Below, piece by piece: positions 25,779-35,115 of a stretch of 64,000 nucleotides of DNA; positions within the stretch are counted from its first letter, which is position 1, and every line of letters starts with the position of its first letter. The translations under genes and the position numbers were made by a program. This DNA comes from Azoarcus sp. DD4 (GTDB lineage Bacteria; Pseudomonadota; Gammaproteobacteria; Burkholderiales; Rhodocyclaceae), in contig NZ_CP022958.1 of NCBI RefSeq assembly GCF_006496635.1, positions 2,170,001-2,234,000 of the forward strand, given 5' to 3'. The notes beneath the pieces are model-generated. The model was not told the DNA's origin. It searched no databases and saw only the letters and a program-made list of their open reading frames with translations.

Positions 25779-28713
25779 AGTGAGAACGCCTCCGCCGTAT
25801 TTCGATGGCCGCAGCGTTCGCCAGGTGGATGCACTGGCGCGGCTGCGGATGGACGGCGAGGATGCGGCCGTTGGCGTCGCGCGCCAGCCGTTTCGCCGCG
25901 GCGGCGGTGGCGGCGTCGAGCAGGATGTCGACGTCGCTGTTCTCGACGCCCGCCACCGCGTCGATCAGGCCGTAGAGTTCGCCGCGGTACAGCGGCTGGC
26001 CGAGCCGGCGGCGCGCCAGCGCGAAGGCGGCGGCGAGCGTGGTGGAGACGTCGGCCTTGACCAGCTCGGCGTCGAAGGCCTCCGGGCGCACCCTTATCGT
26101 CACCTTCAGGCTGAACAACAGCGGCTGGTAGCTGCTGACGATGACCTGCACGCCGGGCAAGGCGTGGGCCAGCAGCCAGGTCTCCAGGCTGGTCTTCAGC
26201 GCCGGGGTGAAGCTGCCGCCGCCGGCCGGCACCACCACCAGTTCGACCCGCTCGCGCTGGCCGCGGCCGGTGGCCAGGCGGAAGGCCTCGGCCTGGGCGA
26301 CGGCGGCATTGCCGCGGGCCAGCGCGGCGAAGTCCGACAGCGACACCGCGCGCTCCAGCGCCAGCAGCGCCGAAGCGGCATTGGTGCGCAGGGCGTCGGC
26401 CGATTCGCGCTCGCCGCCGCCGGAGGCGGGCAGCGGCTGGCGCACCGCCGCCACCAGCGGATGCGGATGCACCGGCCGGGTGAGGCTGGCGGGCGGCAGG
26501 TTGCCGGCCGCGCCGACGCCCTGCCGATAGACCACCAGTACGTTGTTGCTGCCGGTGGGCAGGCGGCGGCCGCGGCGGCCGTCGCCGAATTCGATCCACA
26601 GCGTGCCGTCTTCGCTCTGGCGTACCTGGTAGTGCGCATCCTCCGGCCGGGCGTCGCGCAGGCTGGCGCACTGCGTCCAGCTCTCGCCGGCCACGCTCAC
26701 CGCGAGGTCGGCGCGTACTCCAGCCGGCATGGCCGGATCTGCGACGAAGCTGGCATCGGTCACGTCGAGCAGGAAGCGCTGGTGGTTGAGCGCGCCGTTG
26801 CCGCTGCCCAGCACCTTGGCCGGCTTGCGCTCGCCGTGGCCGGCAGCGACCACGTTGGCAGCGATGCGCAGCGTGCCGTAAGTGCTCCCCGCGGGCGGCG
26901 GCTCGGCCAGGCGCAGCCAGGGTGCGGTGCCCGGCGGGCTGATCGCGTCGATGCGGCTGGCGAGCACGCTGCGGCCGTTGTCGACCAGCACCCGGCGGCC
27001 GGGACGCAGCGCCGCCGGCAGGCTGGCCAGCGGAATCTGTGCGGCGGTGAGCGGGGTGGCGTTGTCGGCGGCGTCGACGAGGCGCGCGGTTTCGGTGAAA
27101 TGGCCGTAGACGCGGGTGCTTTCCAGGTAGAACGGGCCGCTGCCGTTGTCTTCCCAGCCGGCTTCGGTTTCCAGCCGCGCAAGCGCGGCTTCGGCGTCGA
27201 GGCTGACATGGCGCAGCCGCGCCCAGGCCAGGCTGCCGCCGCGCGCGATCACCGCGACGTCGCCGGGGGCGAGCTTCTTGGGCTGTTCGACCACCACCGG
27301 TTCGGCCAGCTGCCCGGCGCTGCTCTTCTGCAGGAAGGTGTCGGGCCGCCAGGCGCCTGGCGTGCGCGGCGCCACCATCAGCGCCTGCGGGTTTTCCAGC
27401 GCGAAGTTGTGGGCGTCGGCGCTGCGGTCCTGCGCGTTCGACCAGGTCAGCGTCACCGCGGTATAGCCGGCCAGCGGTTGGGCGGCGCGCTGGCTGTCGC
27501 CGGCCGGCGGGAAGTAGTCGGCATTCACGCATTCGTAGAGCGGCAGGTATTCGCGCGTGGGTGAGCCGGCATGGCGGATGTCGGCCAGCCAGCGGCCGGC
27601 GAGCCAGCTCCAGTCGCCCGCCACGTAGAGCGTGCGCAGCTTCCATCCGGGCCGTGGCGGCGGGGTGGTGGGCGCGGCGATGTCGCGCTTGTTGCCGCCG
27701 AGGTGGGCGATGGGCACGGTGATCGGCGTCATGATGGTGGCGTTGGCCAGGTCGATGTCGCCGAGCGCCTCGTGGAAGACAAGGTGTTCGCCCTGCACCG
27801 CCTTGATGCGGCGGAACACCGGCTTGGCGTCGGGCCGGCCGATGGCGACGATGTCGCCGGCGCGCAGGCCTTCGAGGCTGCCGCCCACGCGCAGGCTGCG
27901 GCCGACCTCGGCGCCGGTGGTGCGCGGGTCGAGCGCGGCGAGCTTGTCTTTTGGCAGCAGGTGGAAGCGCGTGTAGCCGCGCACGAAGCCGTCGGCGCGC
28001 GACACCGGCGGCGACAGGTGCACCGTGGTGCTGTCGGCGGCGACCGCCACGCCGGTGACGAGGTGGGCCTGCAGGCGGTGGTCGTGTTCGTCCTCGAGCA
28101 CCAGCGGTTCGCCGGTCTTGAGCTTGTCGAGCCGGCCGGCCAGGGTGAAGCGCGCGCCGGAGAGCGCTCGCGGATTGCGGTCCCAGGCCAGCGGGCGCAG
28201 GTCGTTGAGTTCGGCGTCGCCGTCGAGCTCGGCGAGCGTTTCGAAGATCAGCGGCTTGCCGCCGTCGGCGGGGCTGTGGCGCAGCTGGAAGCCCGCCGGC
28301 AGCTTGCCGCGCTGGCCGGGCTTGAAGTCGATGGCGAGTTCGGTGAAGGCGGAGGCCGGCGGATGCGGCGCGTAGTCCAGCATCGCGGTGAGCCGGCGCA
28401 GGCTTTCCCACTGGGTGGCGGTGCCTATCCAGCCTTCGTTGGCGGTGGCGTCCAGCGTGTCGGCCAGCACGTGGCTGGCGCGGGCGTAGCTGCGGGTGAG
28501 CTGCCACAGCAGATCGTCCGGGTCGCGCGCATACACCGCGGCCATCGCCGCCGGGCCGCCGTTGCCGCCGGCCTCTGGCGCGGCGGCCGGCCATTCCGGG
28601 AAGGCGGCGGCGAGGCGGGCGCGCAGGCGTTCCAGGTAGACCGCGGCATTGCCGTCCACGTAGCGCACCCGGGCGAGGCCGGCGCGGTTCCAGCGGGTGA
28701 GGTCTCGTGCCAT
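25775..28713 (-). CDS. Baseplate assembly protein J-like, with apparent frameshift near its end
   Basis: About 975 residues, starting at ATG 28713. It has the features of eCIS baseplate J (gp6) proteins: W-I-E-F-G-D-G-R-R-G-R-R-L-P-T-G, N-V-L-V-V-Y-R-Q-G-V-G-A-A-G-N-L and, near the C-terminus, Y-R-G-E-L-Y-G-L-I-D-A-V-A-G-V-E. The reading frame stays convincing to about C-I-H-L-A-N-A-A-A-I-E, then runs on without a stop through the whole next gene. A TGA at 25777-25775, overlapping the next start as ATGA, lies one frame away. The end given here assumes that stop. A one-base deletion or sequencing error at roughly 25780-25830 is the simplest cause. Confidence 0.75.
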
Positions 28714-28749
28714 CTCAGTATGCGCCGAGCCGCCTCAAGCATACTGCCG

Positions 28750-28794
28750 CCCCCTTGGGGGGCAGCGAACGCAGTGAGCGTGGGGGTCGTTTCA
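28750..28794. repeat. 45-bp intergenic repeat, copy A
   Basis: This sequence matches 33466-33510 at 40 of 45 positions. It contains a C5-N2-G6 self-pairing segment followed by GCGAACG.AGTGAGCGTGGGGG. It fills the gap between the 28797-29984 gene and the J gene of the same operon. It is probably one of the dispersed intergenic repeats of this bacterial group and can form a short hairpin. Confidence 0.65.
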
Positions 28795-28796
28795 TC

Positions 28797-29984
28797 TTAG
28801 CCTCGCAATCCGCCGTGCAGGCTCAAGCGGAAATAGCCGCGCGCCGGGGCGCCCGGCTGGTTGTCGCACACCGCCACCTCCAGCCCGTCGAGCGCGATGC
28901 GGCCGCTGCCGGCCTGGTCGGGGAAGCGGTCGCCCAGCCGCTTGAAGCGGTTGAGGCAGACGTTGGTGACGCCGCCCAGCGCCACCAGCGCCTGCACGAT
29001 GTCGCTTGCCCACAGGTCCTCGCCGAAGCGCAGCCGGCCGGGGGCGAAGAAGCCGCCGGGGCCGGTGCCGAGCGCCTGCGCGACGGCGTCGCGCACCTCC
29101 GACTGGTAGTGGTTGGCGGCGACCTGGATGGAGAGCGCCATGACGATGCCGACTTCCACCGCGCGTGCCAGCTCCACGGCCTGACCGGCCATGCGGTAGG
29201 CCTCGACATAGGGCAGCAGGATGCTGCGCAGGCTGGGGCCGGCGGCGAGCGGCGGCAGCGGCAGGCCGAGTTCGGCATGGAAGCGCACGGTGGCGTCGGC
29301 CAGCGTTGGCGGCCACGGCCCGGTGGCGTCGAGGTCGCGCCGCAGCGCCGGAATCACCGCGACGTGGATCACCTGCCACGATCCGCTCCAGCCCTCCCAG
29401 GCGTGGGCGCGCTCGACCAGCGGGTGTTCCTCCAGCCGGTTGGCGAAGTCTTCCAGGGTGACCATGCGGCGCTGCTGACGGATGGCGCGCGGGCCGGCGA
29501 GGCGGGCGAGTTGCATGCGCTCGGGGTGGTCCAGCCAGTACTGCTCCAGGCGTTCGATGTCGCTGCGGGTGTCGCCGGGGGCGGGCGGGCGGTCGAAGGG
29601 CGGTTCGGCGAGATCCTGCGCCAGGCGCAACGCGTCATGGCCGATCAGCGTCAGCAGGCGGCGCACGGTTTCCGGGCGGCGGGCGGTTTCCAGGGTGAAT
29701 TCGGCGGCGACGCGGTCCAGCATGTCGGAGAGCTTGTCGAGCTGGGCGGCGAGGATCTCGGCCAGCACAACCTCGAGGTCGGCCGGCGTCCACCGCTGGC
29801 GCTCGGGGAAGCGCGCCACCAGCGCCTCGAGCATGAAGAGGCGGAAGCCGTCGTAGTCGCGCAGATCCCAGTCGAAGTCGTCGCCGATTTCGGGCAGCAC
29901 CTGCGGCAGCTCGACCCGGCGCCGGCCGCAGTCGGGGCAGCCGCCGGGGTATTCGAGGAAGACGCGCGGATCGCCGGCCATCAT
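28797..29984 (-). CDS. Unrecognised eCIS baseplate-region protein
   Basis: The 395-residue protein starts at ATG 29984 with AGGAGG 4 nt upstream, and overlaps the gp25 stop as ATGA. It has a C-P-D-C motif near residue 16, then mostly helical sequence with L-E-Q-Y-W-L-D-H-P-E-R-M near residue 160. I do not recognise the family. Its place between gp25 and J suggests a wedge protein or wedge-assembly factor. It is followed by a 45-bp repeat before J. Confidence 0.55.
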   Translation of the reverse strand: MMAGDPRVFLEYPGGCPDCGRRRVELPQVLPEIGDDFDWDLRDYDGFRLFMLEALVARFPERQRWTPADLEVVLAEILAAQLDKLSDMLDRVAAEFTLETARRPETVRRLLTLIGHDALRLAQDLAEPPFDRPPAPGDTRSDIERLEQYWLDHPERMQLARLAGPRAIRQQRRMVTLEDFANRLEEHPLVERAHAWEGWSGSWQVIHVAVIPALRRDLDATGPWPPTLADATVRFHAELGLPLPPLAAGPSLRSILLPYVEAYRMAGQAVELARAVEVGIVMALSIQVAANHYQSEVRDAVAQALGTGPGGFFAPGRLRFGEDLWASDIVQALVALGGVTNVCLNRFKRLGDRFPDQAGSGRIALDGLEVAVCDNQPGAPARGYFRLSLHGGLRG

Positions 29985-30397
29985 GCGCCTCCTGCATTCA
30001 GCGTGAGTTCCTCGCGGCGGCCGATGGCAGCGAGGGTGTAGGCGATGCGGATGACGAGCTGGCCTTCGCTGCCGCTGACCTCGATTTCCAGCGAGCGCGG
30101 GTCGACTTCGCCGTTGAGCGCCTCGCCCAGCGCAGCCGCCAGCCGCCGCTGGGTGACCTGCCACAGCGGCGAGGCGTTGGGTTCGAACAGCAGGGTGCGC
30201 AGGCCGGCGCCGAATTCCGGCCGGAATACCCGCTCGCCCGGCACGGTGAACAGGATCTGCTCGATCTGGCCGCGGATGTGTTCGCTGCGGCTGGCGAGCC
30301 GCGGCCACTGGCGCAGGTCGCCGGCCGCAGCGTCGACCGGGCGGGCGATGCGCAGCGGGAAGGCGAGGTAGGGCGGGTCCGCCAGGCGCCGGCTCAT
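29981..30397 (-). CDS. GPW/gp25-like baseplate wedge protein
   Basis: The 138-residue protein has the family core I-R-G-Q-I-E-Q-I-L-F-T-V-P-G-E-R-V-F-R-P, then F-G-A-G-L-R-T-L-L-F-E-P, exactly as in gp25/TssE proteins. gp25 links the baseplate wedge to the sheath and nucleates sheath assembly. Both ends overlap neighbours as ATGA. Confidence 0.92.
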   Translation of the reverse strand: MSRRLADPPYLAFPLRIARPVDAAAGDLRQWPRLASRSEHIRGQIEQILFTVPGERVFRPEFGAGLRTLLFEPNASPLWQVTQRRLAAALGEALNGEVDPRSLEIEVSGSEGQLVIRIAYTLAAIGRREELTLNAGGA

Positions 30398-31212
30398 GAT
30401 GTCTTCACCTTGAACGAGAGGCTGGACATCTCGCCTTGCGGGATCGGCGGCGAGCTCGGGCTGCCGGGCGCGGTGCAGGTGTGCACATGGGTGGCGAACA
30501 GGGTGAGGAAGCTCTGGCCCTTGATCACCGGCTCGCCGCCTTCGCCGCCGAGCATCACCTGCTGGCCCTCGACGACGATCTTCATGCCCTTGACGTTGAT
30601 GCCGGAGGCGGTCATCTCGATCTTGTTGCCGCCGGCGTCCTGCACGGTGATGCCGCTGGACTTCATCGTCAGGCTGTTGCCGTTGGCGTCTTCCAGCACC
30701 ACTTCGCCGGCGCTGGCGTCCAGCGTCAGGTGGGCGCCGTTCTGGTCGGTGAGCGCCACCGTGCCCTGATGGTCGATGTCCAGCGTGGCGCCGCCGGCGT
30801 GTTCCAGATGCACCTGCTCGGCGCCGGCGCTGTCTTCGAACAGCAGCCAGTGGCCGCCGGCGGTCTTGAACAGGTGGGACTGCGGCTGGGCGCTGACCTC
30901 GGCCGGCACATCGCTGCCCAGCTGCCAGAAGGTGCCCGACCAGATCGGGAAGGCGATGTCGCCGCCTTCGAATTCCACCCACACCTGGGCGCCGACTTCC
31001 GGCACGCAGAACCAGCCCTGGTCGGCCAGACCGCCGCAGGGGAAGCAGGGCAGCGCCCAGTCGGTGGCCTGGTCGGCAAGCAGCGCCGGCACCTGTACCT
31101 TGATGCGGCCGCGCTTGTCCGGGTCGGCGTTGTCGGTGACGAAGCCGCGGTACTTGCCATAGGCGTTCTGGCGGCGCAGCGTCTGGGCCAGCGCCCGTTC
31201 GGTGTCGTTCAT
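30394..31212 (-). CDS. Baseplate assembly protein V / gp5-like spike
   Basis: The 272-residue protein has an N-terminal OB-fold of the gp5/VgrG type (Y-R-G-F-V-T-D-N-A-D-P-D-K-R-G-R-I-K-V, W-V-E-F-E-G-G-D-I-A-F-P-I-W-S-G). Repeated T/V/I-rich stretches (L-T-L-D-A, V-V-L-E-D-A-N-G-N-S) follow, typical of a triple beta-helix. It should form the central spike on which the hub protein sits. It is the gene after the gp27-like hub, as in other eCIS loci. Confidence 0.88.
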   Translation of the reverse strand: MNDTERALAQTLRRQNAYGKYRGFVTDNADPDKRGRIKVQVPALLADQATDWALPCFPCGGLADQGWFCVPEVGAQVWVEFEGGDIAFPIWSGTFWQLGSDVPAEVSAQPQSHLFKTAGGHWLLFEDSAGAEQVHLEHAGGATLDIDHQGTVALTDQNGAHLTLDASAGEVVLEDANGNSLTMKSSGITVQDAGGNKIEMTASGINVKGMKIVVEGQQVMLGGEGGEPVIKGQSFLTLFATHVHTCTAPGSPSSPPIPQGEMSSLSFKVKTS

Positions 31213-32426
31213 GCGCCCACCCCGATGCCGATGCCGAAGGACAGATCCAGTCCGCCCATCACCGCCGCCAGCGGCCCGGCGCCGGGCAGGCTGTCCAGCG
31301 TGTCGCCCCAGGCGTTGCGCAGCAGGCGGAACTTCTGGCGGTAGCCCTGGGCGTTGAAGGTGTGGGTGACGCCGTCGACGTAGTAGAGGCCGGACAACCG
31401 GCTGCCCAGGCCATCGACGCCCACCGGCAGGCCGGGCAGCAGCACATGGCCGTAGAGCGTGCCGTCGAGTTCGCCTTCGGCCTGGATCCGGTGCAGGTCG
31501 GCCTCGTTGGCCTTGTGCTGCGCCTTGGCGCGCAGCCGCGCCTCGCTGGTGCCGGCTTCGCCGCTCATGCGCCAGACGAAGGGCGGCAGGCCGGATTCGG
31601 CGTTGCCTGCGCGCTCGCGGCCGAGCAGCGGCAGGTCGGGTTCGACCCTCACTTCGGTGGTGCTGGCGCCGGATTCGGCTGGCAGGTCGAAGGCCACCGC
31701 ATCGGGCTGGTGGGCATCGGCGGTGACGTTGATGGCCATGCAGTTGCCGGCGCGCCCGGCATAGACCATCAGCATCGGTTGCGGCGTCGGCAGGCCGGGC
31801 CGGGGCGGGCCGAAATAGACCACGCCGCGGCGGAAGATCAGTTCGAAGCCGTTGTCCTCGGCGCGCGCCTGCAGCAGGCCGATGTCGGTGCCGTCCTGGT
31901 TGAGGCCGACGATGCGGCTCTGGCCGCTGCCGTTCATCGGGTCGGGGGCAAGGCCGCGGTAGTTGCCCAGGGTCTCGGTGAGGATGAGTAGATCCGAGCT
32001 GGGCAGGGTTTCGCTGCCCCAGGATTTGCGCCGATGCGTGCGGTCGAGCTGCAGGGATTCGTCCTGGCATTCGACGATCAGTTTGGCGGCGCCGGCATCC
32101 TCCGGATATTCGGCGCGGATCTGGCGGATGAAGCCGCGCAGCACTTCCTCTTCGCGCATGCCGAAGGCGGCGACGATACCGACGCGGTTCCATTCGCGGA
32201 TCAGGGGGGTGTCGTCGAGGAGACCGGTGGCGTCCTGCACCGCCCATTCGCCGCGCTCGTCGCGGCGGGTCTCGAAGGTGAGGGTGGCGGTGTCGGGCGC
32301 ATTGCGGCCGGTCTCGACCACCACTTCGGCGAGCAGCGGATAGAGCGTGTCTATCGGTGCGTCGTTGATGCGCACGATGCATTCGGCCGGTTCGCGGGCG
32401 AGGCCGCCGAGGAGGTCGGGGATCAT
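31209..32426 (-). CDS. gp27/VgrG-N-like hub protein (Pvc8 / phage late control D family)
   Basis: The 405-residue protein starts at ATG 32426 and overlaps neighbours at both ends. The N-terminal region resembles gp27 or late-control-D hubs (F-E-L-I-F-R-R-G-V-V-Y-F-G-P-P-R, L-Y-Y-V-D-G-V-T-H-T-F-N-A-Q-G-Y-R-Q-K-F). The hub links the inner tube to the spike. The separate gp27 and gp5 genes (not fused as in T6SS VgrG) fit the eCIS arrangement. Confidence 0.85.
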   Translation of the reverse strand: MIPDLLGGLAREPAECIVRINDAPIDTLYPLLAEVVVETGRNAPDTATLTFETRRDERGEWAVQDATGLLDDTPLIREWNRVGIVAAFGMREEEVLRGFIRQIRAEYPEDAGAAKLIVECQDESLQLDRTHRRKSWGSETLPSSDLLILTETLGNYRGLAPDPMNGSGQSRIVGLNQDGTDIGLLQARAEDNGFELIFRRGVVYFGPPRPGLPTPQPMLMVYAGRAGNCMAINVTADAHQPDAVAFDLPAESGASTTEVRVEPDLPLLGRERAGNAESGLPPFVWRMSGEAGTSEARLRAKAQHKANEADLHRIQAEGELDGTLYGHVLLPGLPVGVDGLGSRLSGLYYVDGVTHTFNAQGYRQKFRLLRNAWGDTLDSLPGAGPLAAVMGGLDLSFGIGIGVGA

Positions 32427-32779
32427 GCTCCGCTCTCCCTGGCGCGCGGAATCAGCAGGATTTCGCCGAACTCCGGCACGTCCGCCGGCGTCGCCTCGGT
32501 GCCGGTGCCGGTGCGCGGCAGCGCCGGCTGGCCGATGAGTTCGAGCTGGGCGGCGCACAGCACGTCCGGATTGGCGTCGAGGATGCGGTGCCACAGATAG
32601 GGATCGTTGAAGTAATGCACACCCAGCGCGTCGAAGCGTTCGCCCGGCTGCAGCACGTGCTCCAGCACCGGCGTGGCGGCGCCGATGTCGCGCGGGCGCA
32701 CGCCCTTGAAGGGCAGCCGGCCGCTGGCGTCGGGCGCGTAGCGGCGGACGGCGAGGTAGCGCGAACGCTTGGTGAACAT
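32423..32779 (-). CDS. LysM-type baseplate protein (gp53/Afp7-like)
   Basis: The 118-residue protein contains a LysM-like segment, H-V-L-Q-P-G-E-R-F-D-A-L-G-V-H-Y-F-N-D-P-Y-L-W followed by I-L-D-A-N-P and a terminal I-L-L-I-P. Such small LysM proteins lie next to the CIS-tube gene in eCIS and phage tail operons and are baseplate parts. Its start shares one base with the upstream stop (TGATG). Confidence 0.85.
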   Translation of the reverse strand: MFTKRSRYLAVRRYAPDASGRLPFKGVRPRDIGAATPVLEHVLQPGERFDALGVHYFNDPYLWHRILDANPDVLCAAQLELIGQPALPRTGTGTEATPADVPEFGEILLIPRARESGA

Positions 32780-33426
32780 CAGAGCAACCCTCCGATCGCG
32801 GCCGCCGCCGACTGGCCGGTGTGGAGCGCGGCGAAGCCGGTCTGGCGCACCTTTTCCATCAGCCAGAAGGGGTTGTTGCCCTCGATCACCTGCAGGCTCA
32901 GCTTCACCGTGGCGCGGTAGGGCGTGAGGCTGGGCAGGTGGGCGCTCTCGGTGACGTCGATGCCCTTGAGGAAGACCGGCAGCACATGCGTGCCCCACAC
33001 GAAAAGCAGCACCGAGGCCGACTCGTTGCGCTGGAAGGCGCGCTGCCCGCCCAGCCCGAGGCTGGCCAGCATCTGCACGCCGCCGGGGCCCTGGGTCTTG
33101 GGTTCCACCATGCTGCGCAGGGTGGCGAGTTCCGGTTCCACGCCCAGCGTGCGGGCGATGGCGTCGCCCTCGTTCATGCGGTCGGTGGCGTCGAGCAGGA
33201 TCTCGACGTCGAAGCTCTCCGGCTCTACCGCGACGCCCTGCGCCACCCGCGGGGTTTCGGTCGGCAGGAAGAAGTCGTAGCCGCCGCGGGTGGCGGGCGT
33301 GCTGCCCAGCGTGATGGTGACCGAGCGGTTGCGGGTGAGCTGCTGCGGGTTGAACTCGAAGGCCAGCACCAGCGGCGGCACTGCAAGCGCGTATTCGAGC
33401 AGGAATCCTTTGACGGCGTTGAGCAT
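32779..33426 (-). CDS. Contractile injection system tube/baseplate protein (CIS_tube family)
   Basis: The 215-residue protein begins with a hydrophobic stretch and L-A-F-E-F-N-P-Q-Q-L-T-R, the start of the CIS tube N-terminal domain. It later has L-L-F-V-W-G and a terminal helical segment. It lies immediately upstream of the LysM gene, the usual pair. It probably connects the tube to the baseplate. A repeat-bearing gap separates it from the preceding gene. Confidence 0.8.
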   Translation of the reverse strand: MLNAVKGFLLEYALAVPPLVLAFEFNPQQLTRNRSVTITLGSTPATRGGYDFFLPTETPRVAQGVAVEPESFDVEILLDATDRMNEGDAIARTLGVEPELATLRSMVEPKTQGPGGVQMLASLGLGGQRAFQRNESASVLLFVWGTHVLPVFLKGIDVTESAHLPSLTPYRATVKLSLQVIEGNNPFWLMEKVRQTGFAALHTGQSAAAAIGGLL

Positions 33427-33465
33427 GTCAGGCCTCCTGCCGGGCCGCCCCAAAGGAGGCCGGCA

Positions 33466-33510
33466 CCCCCTCGGGGGGCTGCGAACGTAGTGAGCGTGGG
33501 GGCTGTTTCA
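33466..33510. repeat. 45-bp intergenic repeat, copy B
   Basis: This is the second copy of the element at 28750-28794 (40 of 45 identical, same orientation). It occupies the gap between the CIS-tube gene and the small 33513-33773 gene. The C5-N2-G6 segment can fold into a hairpin. Confidence 0.65.
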
Positions 33511-33512
33511 CT

Positions 33513-33773
33513 TCAGTACCCCGGCGAGTCGATCTGGCGGCGGATGGCGGCGGCGAGCACACCGGCGATGCGGCGGTCGCTCCAGTGGGGCGCGATCTGC
33601 TGCGGCGCGAGGCGCAGCGCGGCGATGGCGCCGGTGCGCAGCGGCGGCGCGGCGGCGAGCGCTTCGGCGGTCAGCCGGCCGATGCGGGCGGCGCGGCGCT
33701 CGAAGCCGGCGGGCAGGGCCAGCGCCAGGCTGGCGATGTGCAGGGCCGGCACCGTGGTTGGCCGCTCATTCAT
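33513..33773 (-). CDS. Small conserved-looking eCIS protein of unknown function
   Basis: The 86-residue, Ala/Arg-rich, mostly helical protein has ATG at 33773, preceded by GGAGGTG. It overlaps the end of the AAA+ gene by 8 bp. Its ending W-S-D-R-R-I-A-G-V-L-A-A-A-I-R-R-Q-I is amphipathic. No family is recognised. Its place between the ATPase and the tube/baseplate genes makes it part of the same transcription unit. Confidence 0.5.
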   Translation of the reverse strand: MNERPTTVPALHIASLALALPAGFERRAARIGRLTAEALAAAPPLRTGAIAALRLAPQQIAPHWSDRRIAGVLAAAIRRQIDSPGY

Positions 33774-35115
33774 CGCGCACCTCCGCGGGCAGATGGGCGG
33801 CGAGCGGGCCGAGTTCGGCGAGCGCGCATTCGCGGCCGTCCTTGTTGAGTTCGCGCCAGATGCCGAGCGCGAGTTCGGCGCGGCCGATCACGCCGCTGTC
33901 GCCAGCGGCGAGGTAGGCGGCGTGCAGCGCAGCGTTGCGGATCTGGCCGCCGGTGAGCGCGACCGCGCCGGCCAGTTCGGCGATGTCCAGCCCCTCGGCG
34001 AGCGGCGCGCGCGGCGGCAGCAGGCGCTGCCACAGCAGCGCGCGGGCGGCGGCGTCGGGCCGCGGGAATTCGATCACCATCTGCAGCCGGCGGGTGAAGG
34101 CGGCATCCAGGTTGCGGCGCAGGTTGGTGGTGAGCAGCACCGGGCCGCGGTGGGTCTCGATGCGGGCGAGCAGGTGGCTCACCTCCATGTTGGCGTAGCG
34201 GTCGCGGGCTTCCTTGATCTCGCCGCGCTTGGCGAAGAGCGCGTCGGCCTCGTCGAACTGCAGCACCATCGGCTGCTCGTGGGCGGCGTCGAACAGGCGG
34301 TTGAGGTTTTCCTCGGTCTCGCCGACGTACTTGGAGACCAGGCGGCCGAGGTCGATGCGGTACAGCGGCCAGTCCAGCGCGCCGGCGATCACTCGCGCGG
34401 CGAGCGTCTTGCCGGTGCCGGAGGGGCCGGCGAAGAGCGCCACCGGGCCGCCGGCGCGCTCGCCGCCCCAGGCGCCCTCGACGGTGGTGCGGTGGGCGAT
34501 CCACAGCATGAATTCGCGGAGCATGCGCAGGCGCTCGGCCGGTAGCACCAGGTCGTCCCAGCCGGCGTGGCCGGCGACGGCTTCGGCCCCTGGCGGCGCG
34601 GCGGGCTGCCAGCGGCGGCCGGCGATACGGGCGACCAGTGCGGGTTCCGGACGCAGCGGCTGCCAGGCGTCGTCGGCGGCGATCAGTAGGCGATGGGCGC
34701 GCAGCGGCGCGGTCGCGGCGAGCGCGGTGCGCAGGTGTTCGCTCTGGTGGGCTTCGAGCGCGAACAGTTCCTGCAGCAGCGCGCGGCTGGGCCAGGGCGG
34801 CGCGCTGGTGCCTTGGCCGGCCTGCAGGTTCTGGTACTGCCAGCCGAGGCGGGGTTCGAATTCCGGCGCCACCACCGCGGCGAGCACATCCCATTCGAGT
34901 GGCGCCAGGCTGAGGTCGAGCAGGCTTTCCCAGATGCCGCCGGGCGCCCGCAGGGCTTCCACCGCGCTCTGCAATTCGCGCAGGCGGGCGAGGTCCGCCC
35001 CCGCGAGCGTGCCGCCGCTGCGGCTGACGGCGGCGCAGTAGGCCAGCAGTTGCAGGCGCTCCCATTCCGGCGCCAGCAGGGCAAGGTCCGGCAGCGGTGG
35101 ATGGGGGGCGTTCAT
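33766..35115 (-). CDS. eCIS-associated AAA+ ATPase (Afp15/Pvc15-like)
   Basis: The 449-residue protein has a helical N-terminal half and a C-terminal AAA+ domain. Walker A G-P-S-G-T-G-K-T is at 230-237 and Walker B L-Q-F-D-E-A-D at 285-291. A second-region arginine segment, L-T-T-N-L-R-R-N-L-D-A-A-F-T-R-R, follows. An AAA+ ATPase is a hallmark of Afp/PVC-type eCIS and is thought to act in assembly or cargo loading. The ATG overlaps the DUF4255 gene end as ATGA. Confidence 0.9.
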   Translation of the reverse strand: MNAPHPPLPDLALLAPEWERLQLLAYCAAVSRSGGTLAGADLARLRELQSAVEALRAPGGIWESLLDLSLAPLEWDVLAAVVAPEFEPRLGWQYQNLQAGQGTSAPPWPSRALLQELFALEAHQSEHLRTALAATAPLRAHRLLIAADDAWQPLRPEPALVARIAGRRWQPAAPPGAEAVAGHAGWDDLVLPAERLRMLREFMLWIAHRTTVEGAWGGERAGGPVALFAGPSGTGKTLAARVIAGALDWPLYRIDLGRLVSKYVGETEENLNRLFDAAHEQPMVLQFDEADALFAKRGEIKEARDRYANMEVSHLLARIETHRGPVLLTTNLRRNLDAAFTRRLQMVIEFPRPDAAARALLWQRLLPPRAPLAEGLDIAELAGAVALTGGQIRNAALHAAYLAAGDSGVIGRAELALGIWRELNKDGRECALAELGPLAAHLPAEVRDE

